DNA of 43,711 nucleotides from contig BDUA01000051.1 in assembly GCA_002897715.1 (NCBI GenBank), forward strand, positions 1 through 43,711, read 5' to 3'. Shown piece by piece: positions 34,108-41,927 of the stretch (position 1 is the stretch's first letter; every line of letters starts with the position of its first letter). Made by a program: the position numbers and the translations under genes. The notes below the pieces were generated by a model. The model did not search any database. It saw only the letters and a program-made list of their open reading frames with translations, and was not told where the DNA came from. The stretch is from a bacterium BMS3Abin01. GTDB lineage: Bacteria; Actinomycetota; Thermoleophilia; BMS3ABIN01.

Positions 34108-35424
34108 ATGCCTTCGAAGGCCATTATGAAATTGCTCAGGGAAGGGACGATGCCGCCGGTGGTGGTGGCTGCCGCCGCTATGGAGGGCATGGCTGCCGAG
34201 GCTCTGGCGGAACAGGTCCTGGCGGGGACAGCGGTGATCCCTGCGGCGATCTCGGACCGCGAGGTTCGCGCTACCGCCATTGGCGGGGGCCTGCGCACCA
34301 AGGTCAACGCCAATATCGGCTCCTCCAGCGAGGCGGTGGACGCCGGCAACGAGAAGATGAAGCTGGAGGCGGCTGTGGCCGCCGGGGCCGACGCCGTAAT
34401 GGACCTCTCCAGCGCCGGCGACCTGGTTTCCATGCGCGGGATGCTGATGGCAGCCTGTGACCTGCCTTTTGGCACCGTGCCTGTTTATGAGGCCGCAGCC
34501 ACAGCCAGGGAGAGCGAAGGAAGCGTCATCGACCTGGACCGGGCCGGTCTGTTCGAGGCCGTAAGGCGGCAGGCAGTTGAGGGCGTAGACTTCATGACTG
34601 TCCACGCCGGGCTTACTCGCGCTGCACTGGATGAGCTTCAGGCGGAAGGTCGCCTGATGGACGTGGTAAGCCGTGGCGGCGCTTTCATGATCGCCATGAT
34701 GCTGCACCGCGACTGCGAGAATCCGTTTTACCAGGATTTCGATCTGCTGCTGGAGATCCTGCTGGAAAGGGATGTCACGCTGAGCCTGGGCGACGGACTG
34801 CGGCCGGGCTGCATAGCTGACGCCACCGACCGCGCGCAGATACATGAGCTGATGACCCTGGGAAGACTGGCGCGACGGGCACAGGCGGCCGGTGTCCAGG
34901 TGATGATCGAAGGGCCTGGGCACGTTCCGCTACAGGATATAGAAGTTAACGTGAGACTGGCCAAGGAGCTTACCGGAGACGCGCCCTTTTATGTCCTGGG
35001 ACCGTTGGTGACCGACGTGGCGCCGGGATACGATCATATTACGGCAGCTATCGGCGGAGCGGTGGCCGGCGCCGCCGGCGCCGACTTCCTGTGTTACGTC
35101 ACATCCGCCGAACATCTGGGCCTGCCCCGGGTGTCCGATGTACGTGAGGGTGTGATGGCTTCGCGGATAGCAGCCCACGCGGCGGATGTGGCCAAGGGTA
35201 TTTCAGGAGCTGCTGATTGGGACCGGCAGATGGCGCAGGCGCGCAAGTCGCTGGACTGGGAGGCGCAGATAAACCTGGCCGTGGATCCGGAGAGGGCGCG
35301 TGCTATCTACCGGGAGCGGCAGAGTGAGGGCGTGGAGGGTTGCAGCATGTGCGGCGAACTCTGCGCCATGAAGATAGTTTCTGACCATCTGGGTGTAAAG
35401 GCCGGAGAGATATCAGGTTGCTAG
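34108..35424 (+). CDS. thiC: Phosphomethylpyrimidine synthase (HMP-P synthase), short form
   Basis: 438 residues from ATG 34108; the track's longer frame (33967) lies in thiE. A radical-SAM enzyme converting AIR to HMP-phosphate. Visible: GLRTKVNANIGSS, DAVMDLSSAGDL, VPVYEAAA, VDFMTVHAGLT, VSRGGAFM, SLGDGLRPGC, MIEGPGHVPLQ and YVTSAEHLGLP. The C-terminal cluster motif is CSMCGELC, spaced CX2CX3C rather than the CX2CX4C of the long E. coli-type enzyme. It lacks the long N-terminal domain, like archaeal/anaerobe ThiC. The stop overlaps the thiL TTG start. Confidence 0.96.
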   Translation: MPSKAIMKLLREGTMPPVVVAAAAMEGMAAEALAEQVLAGTAVIPAAISDREVRATAIGGGLRTKVNANIGSSSEAVDAGNEKMKLEAAVAAGADAVMDLSSAGDLVSMRGMLMAACDLPFGTVPVYEAAATARESEGSVIDLDRAGLFEAVRRQAVEGVDFMTVHAGLTRAALDELQAEGRLMDVVSRGGAFMIAMMLHRDCENPFYQDFDLLLEILLERDVTLSLGDGLRPGCIADATDRAQIHELMTLGRLARRAQAAGVQVMIEGPGHVPLQDIEVNVRLAKELTGDAPFYVLGPLVTDVAPGYDHITAAIGGAVAGAAGADFLCYVTSAEHLGLPRVSDVREGVMASRIAAHAADVAKGISGAADWDRQMAQARKSLDWEAQINLAVDPERARAIYRERQSEGVEGCSMCGELCAMKIVSDHLGVKAGEISGC

Positions 35425-36419
35425 TCAGCGATCTCGGTGAAGAAGGATTGCTGGAACAGATAAGCGCCATCTTCGCGGATAAGGCGTCCCGGTTAACCGT
35501 GCCCATCGGTGATGATGCCGCCGTGTTCGATTGCCCCCCCGGGACACAGCAGGTCTGGACCACGGACCTCATACTGGAGGGCGTCCATTTCCAGAGGCCC
35601 TGGCTGACGCCCGCAGAGTTGGGCCGGAAGAGCCTGGCTGTGAACCTGAGCGACCTGGCGGCCATGGGCGCCCGTCCCGGTTGCGCCCTCCTGTCGATGG
35701 CCCTGCCCCCGGATACGCAAGTGGAATATGTAACCGATTTTTGCAGAGGATTTTCGGCAATGGCCGGGGAGGTGGACATGCCGGTCGCCGGTGGCGACAC
35801 CTGCAGGGCCGACAGGGGTCTGATGGTGAGCGTGACCGCAGGCGGGACCGTACCCGTGGGGGGAGCCCTGCTCCGTTCGGGGGCAAGCGAGGGTGAAATT
35901 ATATATGTAAGCGGCTTTCCCGGCAGCGCCGCTGCGGGCATGAGACTTATCGAGGCCGGTCGGAGTGAGGAATTCCCCGGGCTGCGCAAGGCGTTTATCG
36001 CTCCCCGGCCGCGTCTGGATGTGGGAAGGTCGTTAGCCGCCCTGGGGGTGGGTGCCGGCATCGATATAAGTGATGGCATCGCCGCTGACCTCCGGCATAT
36101 ATGCAGGGAGAGCGGCGTAGGCGCTGAGGTCCGGCGGGAACAGCTGCCGGTTTCGTCGGAGCTGAAACGTGCCTGCGCACTGCGGGGATGGCTGCCAGGG
36201 GATCTGGCGCTGGGCGGGGGAGAGGACTACGAACTGCTGTTCACCGCCAGGGAGGCACTGACCGACCGGGTGGCCCGTCTCTCCGGTGAACTGGGTGTAC
36301 CGCTCACGCGCATCGGCAGGGTTACCGGAGCGGCTGCCGGAGTCGTAATGATGGATGGCTCGGGGGCCGGTACGGCAATGCCGCTCAAGGGTTATGACCA
36401 CTTCCGCAAGGACGGCTGA
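35418..36419 (+). CDS. thiL: Thiamine-monophosphate kinase
   Basis: 333 residues, TTG start at 35418 overlapping thiC by 7 nt, with GGAGAG ~10 nt upstream. PurM-like ATPase fold: VPIGDDAAVFD (Mg/ATP site), TTDLILEGVHF, KSLAVNLSDLAAMGARPG, PVAGGDTCRADRG, ISDGIAADLRHI and LGGGEDYELLFTA. It phosphorylates thiamine phosphate to TPP, the riboswitch ligand, closing the feedback loop. Confidence 0.95.
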   Translation: MLVSDLGEEGLLEQISAIFADKASRLTVPIGDDAAVFDCPPGTQQVWTTDLILEGVHFQRPWLTPAELGRKSLAVNLSDLAAMGARPGCALLSMALPPDTQVEYVTDFCRGFSAMAGEVDMPVAGGDTCRADRGLMVSVTAGGTVPVGGALLRSGASEGEIIYVSGFPGSAAAGMRLIEAGRSEEFPGLRKAFIAPRPRLDVGRSLAALGVGAGIDISDGIAADLRHICRESGVGAEVRREQLPVSSELKRACALRGWLPGDLALGGGEDYELLFTAREALTDRVARLSGELGVPLTRIGRVTGAAAGVVMMDGSGAGTAMPLKGYDHFRKDG

Positions 36420-36420
36420 G

Positions 36421-37236
36421 GTGGAACCGGTTCCCGTCCTGTCCATCGCCGGGTTCGATCCCGCGGCGGGCGCCGGCATTCTGGCCGACCTGCGCGTTTT
36501 CGGCGCCCTGGGTCTTTATGGCATGGCGGTCGTCACCGCGGTAACGGCGCAGAACACCGAGGATGTCACGGCAGTCTACCCCACGGAAGGCGACGCCATC
36601 GCCACCCAGGCAGAGACCCTGATAACCGATATCCCGCCGGTGGCGACGAAAACGGGGATGCTGGCCAGCAAGGAGGCTGTGGAATCCGTAGCCGCCTTTG
36701 CCGCCAGGGATCGCCTGGGGCGGCTGGTGGTTGATCCGGTATTGGCAAGCAGCAGCGGCGCCGTCCTGGCGGAGGAGGGGGTGCTGGGAGCGATCAGGGA
36801 GACGCTGCTGGGATGCTGCGAGCTGGTAACACCCAACCTGGACGAGGCCGGACTGCTGTCGGGTATGGAGATCGTTGACCGGGAAAGCGCTGCGGCGGCG
36901 GCGCAGGTCATGAGGAAACTGGGAGCGGCGAATGTGTGCATAACCGGAGGCCACTGGCACGAGGCTCCCGTGGATCTGCTGGTAACTGCGGAGGAATCGA
37001 TCTTTCTCGAGGGAAAAAGGATAGGAGGGGAGAGGACATATCATGGCACCGGCTGTTTCTTTTCAGCAGCCATAGCGGCATACATGGCGCTGGGAGAAAG
37101 CACAGGCGTCGCTGTTAGAAAGGCGAAGAAGTATACCGAAGCCGCCCTCCGGAGCAGCATCAGGCCGGGAAAGGGCATGGCGATACCCTGGTTGGGCTCC
37201 GGCTTGAACCACGAGACTTCAGAGACTAATCTGTGA
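36421..37236 (+). CDS. thiD: Hydroxymethylpyrimidine (phosphate) kinase
   Basis: 271 residues from GTG 36421, one base after the thiL stop and preceded by AAGGACGG; an ATG at 36394 would overlap thiL more. Ribokinase-like fold: VLSIAGFDPAAGAGILADLR, YGMAVVTAVTAQNT, TKTGMLAS, LVVDPVLASSSGA, LVTPNLDEAGLLSG, and the anion hole/catalytic GTGCFFSAAIAA. It phosphorylates HMP-P to HMP-PP for ThiE. The catalytic motif reads GTGCFFS, with Cys as in many family members. Confidence 0.94.
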   Translation: MEPVPVLSIAGFDPAAGAGILADLRVFGALGLYGMAVVTAVTAQNTEDVTAVYPTEGDAIATQAETLITDIPPVATKTGMLASKEAVESVAAFAARDRLGRLVVDPVLASSSGAVLAEEGVLGAIRETLLGCCELVTPNLDEAGLLSGMEIVDRESAAAAAQVMRKLGAANVCITGGHWHEAPVDLLVTAEESIFLEGKRIGGERTYHGTGCFFSAAIAAYMALGESTGVAVRKAKKYTEAALRSSIRPGKGMAIPWLGSGLNHETSETNL

Positions 37237-37239
37237 AAC

Positions 37240-38304
37240 ATGAAAACTCTTAAACGCGGAGACAGGGGCAAGGAAGTGCTGGATGTACAGGCTCGGCTGA
37301 AATCGCTGGCCTATGATGTCGGCACCGACGGTGTGGACGGCCTTTTCGGCAGCGACACTGAAGCTGCGGTAATGCTTTTTCAGCAGAACAGTGGACTGAT
37401 CGTCGACGGGGTCATCGGAGAGAATACCTGGTGTGAACTGGTGGAATCGCGTTACGAACCGGGGGAGCGCCTGCTCTACCTGCGCATCCCGCCGTTCCGC
37501 GGCGCTGATGTTCTGGCGCTTCAGCGTTCCCTCAACTGTCTGGGTTTCAATGCCGGTCCGGAGGACGGCATCTTCGGGGCCAAGACGGAGGGGGCGGTCC
37601 TGGATTTCCAGAAGAACGCCGGGTTGGTTATGGACGGCATGGTGGATGAATCGGTTATAAAGGTGATGGCCAAAGTAACCAAGGACGGGGAGCCGCATAA
37701 CTCGGAGGCCAAGATACCGGATCGAAACGGCGGCTACGCCAGCGGCCGCGAGCTGGCGGAACTGACCATCGCCATCGATCCGGGACATGGCGGTGAAGAT
37801 GAAGGAGCGTGCACGGCTGATGGCCTGCGGGAGAAGGACATAAACCTTAAGCTGGGGAAGAAACTGGCGAGGATACTGATCTCCGCCGGAGCCACCGTGA
37901 TGATGACACGTGATGCGGATCAGCGGGTGTCGTTGTATGAACGTCCGGCGGCGGCCAATCATGCCGGGGCCGATATCTTCCTGAGCATCCATCATAACAG
38001 TCACCATCATCCCGGGGCCCAGGCGGTGGCGGCCTATTACTTCTGTCGCCAGGGTTACTATTCCGAGGCCGGCCGCGTACTGGCCGAACACATCGTCGAC
38101 CGTATCTCCGAGCGTCTGGGGCTGGAGCTGATACCGGCGATGGGGCGGAACTATGCCGTTCTCAGGGAGACGGAGATGACCGCGGTCATGGTGGAGCCGC
38201 TGTTCATCACCGCCGGCGGCATGGGCGAAAAGATGGCGGATGGGGAGCTGATCGGGCTTGAAGCGGAGGCCATTTTTCAAGGTTTGAAGGATTACTTTGC
38301 TTGA
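37240..38304 (+). CDS. N-acetylmuramoyl-L-alanine amidase-like protein with two peptidoglycan-binding domains, no signal peptide (CwlM-like)
   Basis: 354 residues, starting 3 nt after thiD. Two PG_binding_1 repeats (~4-70: LKRGDRGKEVLDVQARLKSL ... DGVIGENTW; ~82-147: FRGADVLALQRSLNCLGF ... DGMVDESVI). Amidase_3 spans ~175-350: IAIDPGHGGEDEGA, LREKDINLKLGKKLA, FLSIHHNS and AVMVEPLFIT, so the zinc ligands (His, Glu, His) and the catalytic Glu are present. No signal peptide or membrane segment can be seen. Actinobacterial CwlM has this same architecture, is cytoplasmic and regulates MurA, so a regulatory role is plausible; direct cell-wall hydrolysis would need an unseen export route. Confidence 0.88.
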   Translation: MKTLKRGDRGKEVLDVQARLKSLAYDVGTDGVDGLFGSDTEAAVMLFQQNSGLIVDGVIGENTWCELVESRYEPGERLLYLRIPPFRGADVLALQRSLNCLGFNAGPEDGIFGAKTEGAVLDFQKNAGLVMDGMVDESVIKVMAKVTKDGEPHNSEAKIPDRNGGYASGRELAELTIAIDPGHGGEDEGACTADGLREKDINLKLGKKLARILISAGATVMMTRDADQRVSLYERPAAANHAGADIFLSIHHNSHHHPGAQAVAAYYFCRQGYYSEAGRVLAEHIVDRISERLGLELIPAMGRNYAVLRETEMTAVMVEPLFITAGGMGEKMADGELIGLEAEAIFQGLKDYFA

Positions 38305-38481
38305 AAAAAGGATTATTTAGCCCGGAAATTAACGCAATTTGCGGGATTTCAATGTTAAGAAGATGCTTTTGTCTCACATGGAGTTGAATTAGCAAAAACC
38401 CTTTGCTAAGCTCCTGAAAGTTTGCAATGAAAGCGATAGCCAACTGGCGACGCAGACGCGTTCAAAAGGAGGCGAAGATCA
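38305..38481. other. AT-rich intergenic region with an 8-bp hairpin and a 21-codon ORF
   Basis: Visibly lower in GC than its surroundings. TTAGCAAA (38389-38396) and TTTGCTAA (38402-38409) form a perfect hairpin with loop AACCC. An ATG at 38427 opens a 21-codon reading frame ([20 protein letters not shown], then V and TAA at 38490-38492) that overlaps the ribosome site of the following gene. No riboswitch motif was recognised. Confidence 0.5.
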
Positions 38482-39645
38482 ATCAGGTTTAAGTTAAAGT
38501 TTTTATCAGGATCAAGCGGAACCCACTCTCGCTCCGATTCCTCAATAACAGTCAACTCCAGAAGACACCTTGCGGTTGTCTTCTTTCTGTGTATCCCACT
38601 TATCAGTCTCATCGCCCTAACCATCTCCGTATCCTATGCCGGGGCTGAGCCTGGGGGGGATATAGATGCCAAACAGTCTCAGGCTGATTCTGTGCGCAGC
38701 GAGATAGCAGGGATGAACAGCGAGCTGGAAGCCAAGGTAGAAAGTTACAATTACGCCAACTACCAGCTCAGCCAGATAGAGGCGAATATCGCCGATAACG
38801 AGGCCAGGCTGCAGGAGGCGATAGTGACTCTGGACGAGACGCAGTCGCGTCTGAATGATCGTGTGGAGAAGATCTACAAGAACGGTTCAGTCGAGATGCT
38901 GGATGTACTGATGGACACCAGCGACCTCTCGGAGTTTCTTACGACCTATGACATGCTTACCAAGGTGAGCGAGCAGGATAGCAACGATGTCGAGCAGGTC
39001 AAGATGCTCAAGTCCCAGGTCGAGGATGCCAGGGCGCAACTGGCGGAAGACAAGGACTCACAAGAAGGACTGGTGGCGCAGCTGTCTGCGGAACAGGCGG
39101 CTATCGAGTCAGGCATTGCCGAGAGGAACACGGCTCTTGCCGGCATCGAGGCGGATATCTCACAGCTGGAGGCCGAGCAGGCCGCGGCCAACGAAGTTTC
39201 TTTCCAGGCACAGGTTGCTGCCAGTAACACCGATAGCAGTGGCGGCGGCGGCGGATACAATGATAGCGGCGGCAACTATGGGCCCGCACCGGCGCCCAGC
39301 GCCGGCGGCGCAGTCGGCATCGCCCAGCAGTACCTGGGAGTGCCTTACGTCTGGGGTGGAGCATCGCCTTCAGGGTTCGACTGCTCCGGACTGACAATGT
39401 ACGTCTACGCTCAGATGGGGATATCACTACCTCACTCGGCGGCGGCGCAGTTGTCCTCGGGTACACCCATAAGCTACTCGCAACTGGCGCCGGGCGATCT
39501 GGTTTTCTTCGGCAGCGGCGGCATCAGCCACGTCGGCATCTATGTCGGTGGTGGCAGTATGATCCATGCTCCCTATCCGGGCGCATCGGTAATGATCTCG
39601 CCCCTGGCGTACGGCGGCTCCTATCGCGGCGCCTGCCGGCTCTGA
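38482..39645 (+). CDS. Secreted NlpC/P60 peptidoglycan endopeptidase with coiled coil; non-canonical start
   Basis: The track starts at GTG 38692, but the same frame is open back to 38440 and encodes an obvious signal peptide ([20 protein letters not shown] ... SYAGAE). No ATG, GTG or TTG exists in that extension. The best candidate is ATC at 38482, 9 nt after AAAAGGAGG, giving ~387 residues. After cleavage comes a long coiled coil ([20 protein letters not shown] ...) of the RipA/PcsB type, a Gly/Ser/Pro linker, and the NlpC/P60 domain: [19 protein letters not shown] (catalytic Cys), [11 protein letters not shown] (His) and MIHAP. It should cleave peptide stems during growth or division. Confidence 0.85.
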   Translation: MRFKLKFLSGSSGTHSRSDSSITVNSRRHLAVVFFLCIPLISLIALTISVSYAGAEPGGDIDAKQSQADSVRSEIAGMNSELEAKVESYNYANYQLSQIEANIADNEARLQEAIVTLDETQSRLNDRVEKIYKNGSVEMLDVLMDTSDLSEFLTTYDMLTKVSEQDSNDVEQVKMLKSQVEDARAQLAEDKDSQEGLVAQLSAEQAAIESGIAERNTALAGIEADISQLEAEQAAANEVSFQAQVAASNTDSSGGGGGYNDSGGNYGPAPAPSAGGAVGIAQQYLGVPYVWGGASPSGFDCSGLTMYVYAQMGISLPHSAAAQLSSGTPISYSQLAPGDLVFFGSGGISHVGIYVGGGSMIHAPYPGASVMISPLAYGGSYRGACRL

Positions 39646-39667
39646 CAGGGCAAATATCCTGAAATCC

Positions 39668-39697
39668 AAAGGGCCCGATGAACATCGGGCCCTTTTT
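39668..39697 (+). terminator. Intrinsic terminator after the NlpC/P60 gene
   Basis: AAAGGGCCCGAT and ATCGGGCCCTTT form a 12-bp perfect stem with a GAAC loop, followed by T's. Strongest terminator in the window, 23 nt after the stop. Confidence 0.9.
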
Positions 39698-39743
39698 CAT
39701 GCCTGTCTCCGAGCTTCTTGTATATAATCCCGGGCTACACCAT

Positions 39744-39821
39744 TGTCATCCCGGAGTGCACTCTGTCATCTCGGAGTGCACCATTGTCATCCCGAGCCGC
39801 AGGCGAGGCTCTGCTTTTCCG
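39744..39821. repeat. Tandem/dispersed GTCATCCCGAG repeat upstream of gltX
   Basis: Three TGTCATC starts at 39744, 39764 and 39785. The first two are 20-21 nt units (TGTCATCCCGGAGTGCAC; TGTCATCTCGGAGTGCAC). The third, TGTCATCCCGAGCCGCAGGC then GAGGCTCTGCTTTTCCG, matches the third unit at 13039 in about 34 of 38 positions. It fills most of the gap between the NlpC terminator and gltX, and the 67-aa ORF over it is not a gene. Confidence 0.8.
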
Positions 39822-39891
39822 GCCGGGCACAGAGTTGTTTTGTCGTATCTGATATCATTGCTGGGGGCTTTGATCCGATAAGGAAGGGATA

Positions 39892-41373
39892 ATGGAAAGA
39901 ACAGACAAAGCAGGTGTACGCGTGAGATTTGCGCCCAGCCCCACCGGGCATCTTCATGTGGGCGGCGCGCGGACAGCCTTGTACAATTGGCTGTTGGCCC
40001 GTTCACAGGGTGGAACCTTCGTCCTCAGGATAGAAGATACGGACCTGGAACGCTCCACGGAGCAGGCGATCGACCAGATAGTCGACGGTTTGCAGTGGCT
40101 GGGCCTGGATTGGGATGAAGGTCCGCGAATCGGCGGACCCCATGGCCCATACCGGCAGATGGAGAGGGCCGGACTTTATGCGGAAAAAGCCGACGGCCTG
40201 CTGGCGGACAGGAAAGCATACCGGTGTTACTGCTCTGCCGAGGACCTGGATGCGGCCCGCAGCCAGGCCAGGGAGAAGGGAGAGCCGTACATTTATGACG
40301 GGCGCTGCCAGCGGCTCGACGGCGACACGGAAGCTGTCTTCCGGGAGGAGGGGCGCCAGTCGGTGATACGTCTCCGGACGCCCACGACCGGGAACACCGT
40401 GGTCAAGGACCTGGTTCACGGAGAAGTGAGTTTTGAGAACGTTCTATGCGGTGATTTCATCCTGGTCAGGTCCAGCGGCGTGCCTACCTATAACTTCGCT
40501 GTGGCGGTAGACGACATCGCCATGGGAATAACCCATGTCATCCGTGGTGACGACCATCTGCCCAACACGCCCAAGCAGCTTATGGTGATGGCGGCTATGG
40601 GTGAGGAGCCGCCGCAGTACGCGCATCTGCCGCTCATCCTGGGAACGGATCGGGCCCCTCTGTCCAAACGTCACGGGGACGTGTCCGTGGAGGAGTTCCG
40701 CGAACATGGCTATGTCAGGGAGGCTTTGTGCAACTACCTGGCCTTGCTGGGCTGGAGCTTCGATGGCGAGACCACGCTTTTCTCCATGGAGGAACTGGTG
40801 GAAAAGTTCTCGCTGGAGCGGGTGGGCAGCACCGCCGCCGTCTTCGACCGCGTGAAGCTTCTATGGATGAACGGGAGCTATATCCGTGACATGGAACCCA
40901 TCGAACTGGCGGAACGTCTGGAGGAGTTTCTGCCGTCCACCCGTCTTGCCGGGTTGCCCGGCGGCGAAGGCAGGCCGGAGATCGCCGATCTGGTCCCGCT
41001 GGTGCAGGAGAAGCTCAAGACGCTGGCAGACTTCGTCGAACTGACGGACTTCTTCTTCCTGCCGGTGGAATTCGAGGAGAAGGCGCTGGACAAGTTGCTG
41101 AGCAATGGCGAGGCGCCGGCGCTTCTGCGGGTAGCGGCGGGCATAATCGCTGAAGTCGAACCTTACAGCTCCGAAGCCATCGAAGCCGCCATGAGGAAGG
41201 CCGCGGAGGATATGCAAGTGAAGCTGGGCAAGTTCCTGCAGCCGGTGCGCATCGCCGTGAGCGGCAAGATGGTGACGCCGGGGATGTTCGAGACGCTGAG
41301 CGTTCTGGGACGCGAGGAGAGTCTCCGCCGGATCGAACACGTCCTCAGCAAGCAGTTCAAGGGGCATTCCTGA
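39892..41373 (+). CDS. gltX: Glutamyl-tRNA synthetase
   Basis: 493 residues, ATG with AAGGAAGG 6 nt upstream. A class I synthetase: RFAPSPTGHLHVGGARTALYNW (HIGH equivalent), VLRIEDTDLERST, the zinc-type region YRCYCSAEDL...YDGRC, FNFAVAVDD-like YNFAVAVDDIAMGITHVIRG, and APLSKRHGDVSVEEF (KMSKS equivalent). The C-terminal helical anticodon-binding region is complete. Whether it discriminates Glu from Gln tRNA cannot be decided here. It is convergent with the sipW gene, whose displaced tail ends 6 nt away. Confidence 0.96.
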   Translation: MERTDKAGVRVRFAPSPTGHLHVGGARTALYNWLLARSQGGTFVLRIEDTDLERSTEQAIDQIVDGLQWLGLDWDEGPRIGGPHGPYRQMERAGLYAEKADGLLADRKAYRCYCSAEDLDAARSQAREKGEPYIYDGRCQRLDGDTEAVFREEGRQSVIRLRTPTTGNTVVKDLVHGEVSFENVLCGDFILVRSSGVPTYNFAVAVDDIAMGITHVIRGDDHLPNTPKQLMVMAAMGEEPPQYAHLPLILGTDRAPLSKRHGDVSVEEFREHGYVREALCNYLALLGWSFDGETTLFSMEELVEKFSLERVGSTAAVFDRVKLLWMNGSYIRDMEPIELAERLEEFLPSTRLAGLPGGEGRPEIADLVPLVQEKLKTLADFVELTDFFFLPVEFEEKALDKLLSNGEAPALLRVAAGIIAEVEPYSSEAIEAAMRKAAEDMQVKLGKFLQPVRIAVSGKMVTPGMFETLSVLGREESLRRIEHVLSKQFKGHS

Positions 41374-41379
41374 CGTATT

Positions 41380-41463
41380 TCACAGGGCCGGCCCTTTATT
41401 CAGCCGTAACTCTGACACGATATTCCTGATCTCGAAGATCAGGATGACCAGCACCGGCAGCAG
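41380..41463 (-). pseudogene. Out-of-frame remnant of the SipW C-terminal membrane helix
   Basis: In a different minus-strand frame, LLPVLVILIFEIRNIVSELR then LNKGPAL and TGA. This is the typical C-terminus of SipW-type peptidases. The ~30-40 residue segment that should link it to the catalytic domain is absent, so a deletion with frameshift around 41464-41475 is likely. Confidence 0.7.
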
Positions 41464-41848
41464 CTACCTCCCAGTTATCGACTGTGTCGTTGGCGTCGCC
41501 TTTGGTTATAAACCTGAGACCCCCGCTGTCAGCGATGACCCTGGTGACCCGGTGCGTGGTATTGGCTGGCTCCTGATTATCAGGTTTCCGGGGTAGCGGG
41601 AAGGTAATGATGTCGTCAACCTTGATATCGTCAGGGTTAACGGCGGCGACCAGGACCACGCTGCCCACCTTGATGCCGGGCTCCATGCTGCCGCTGAGAA
41701 CAACCATCGGCTTATATCTGCCCACAACGGGCAGGTTCTGGAAAGCTCTCACCGTTGTCAGCATGAACATGATCAAAACCATTACCATGAGTGCGATCAT
41801 GATAGAGAGCGTCCATTTGGCTGTTTTCCATATGGTCTTATTGATCAT
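41396..41848 (-). CDS. sipW: SipW-type signal peptidase I, C-terminal anchor lost by frameshift
   Basis: 150 residues from ATG 41848 (the track's 41941 start runs through a hairpin). An N-terminal membrane helix (WTLSIMIALMVMVLIMFML) is followed by the catalytic Ser in VVLSGSMEPGIKVGSVVLV, DIITFPLP, and the general-base His in NTTHRVTRVI (Ser-His ER-type dyad, not Ser-Lys), then RFITKGDANDTVDNWEVA. After that point normal family members continue through VxGKV...PxxG and a second membrane helix. Here the frame instead gives a short polar tail (GAGHPDLRDQEYRVRVTAE). The missing helix is found in another frame (41380-41463). It may be inactive or work unanchored. Confidence 0.85.
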   Translation of the reverse strand: MINKTIWKTAKWTLSIMIALMVMVLIMFMLTTVRAFQNLPVVGRYKPMVVLSGSMEPGIKVGSVVLVAAVNPDDIKVDDIITFPLPRKPDNQEPANTTHRVTRVIADSGGLRFITKGDANDTVDNWEVAAAGAGHPDLRDQEYRVRVTAE

Positions 41849-41863
41849 ATCTGATAATGGATG

Positions 41864-41898
41864 GCGCTCCCGGGCGGCTGGCAGCCGCCCGGGAGCGC
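41864..41898 (-). other. 17-bp perfect GC-rich hairpin between tasA-like gene and sipW
   Basis: Arms GCGCTCCCGGGCGGCTG and CAGCCGCCCGGGAGCGC around a single base; in practice a 5-nt loop. No T-tract follows on either strand. It lies 29 nt after the second TasA-like stop and 16 nt before the sipW ATG. It could attenuate or stabilise the upstream message so the structural protein exceeds the peptidase; that role is inferred. Confidence 0.75.
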
Positions 41899-41927
41899 TG
41901 TGATATCTTGTCCCTTTGGAGTACCAC

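Noticed and set aside
37219-38280. 353-aa minus-strand ORF opposite the amidase
   Set aside because: Mirror of the amidase gene, whose motifs are unambiguous on the plus strand.
38305-38481. Possible c-di-AMP (ydaO) riboswitch before the NlpC/P60 gene
   Set aside because: Such switches often precede cell-wall hydrolases, but the conserved core is not recognisable here.
39678-39881. 67-aa plus-strand ORF before gltX
   Set aside because: Begins inside the NlpC terminator and is translated mostly from the GTCATCCCGAG repeat.
39698-39891. T-box leader upstream of gltX
   Set aside because: No TGGNACCGCG-type T-box core; the space is occupied by the repeat.
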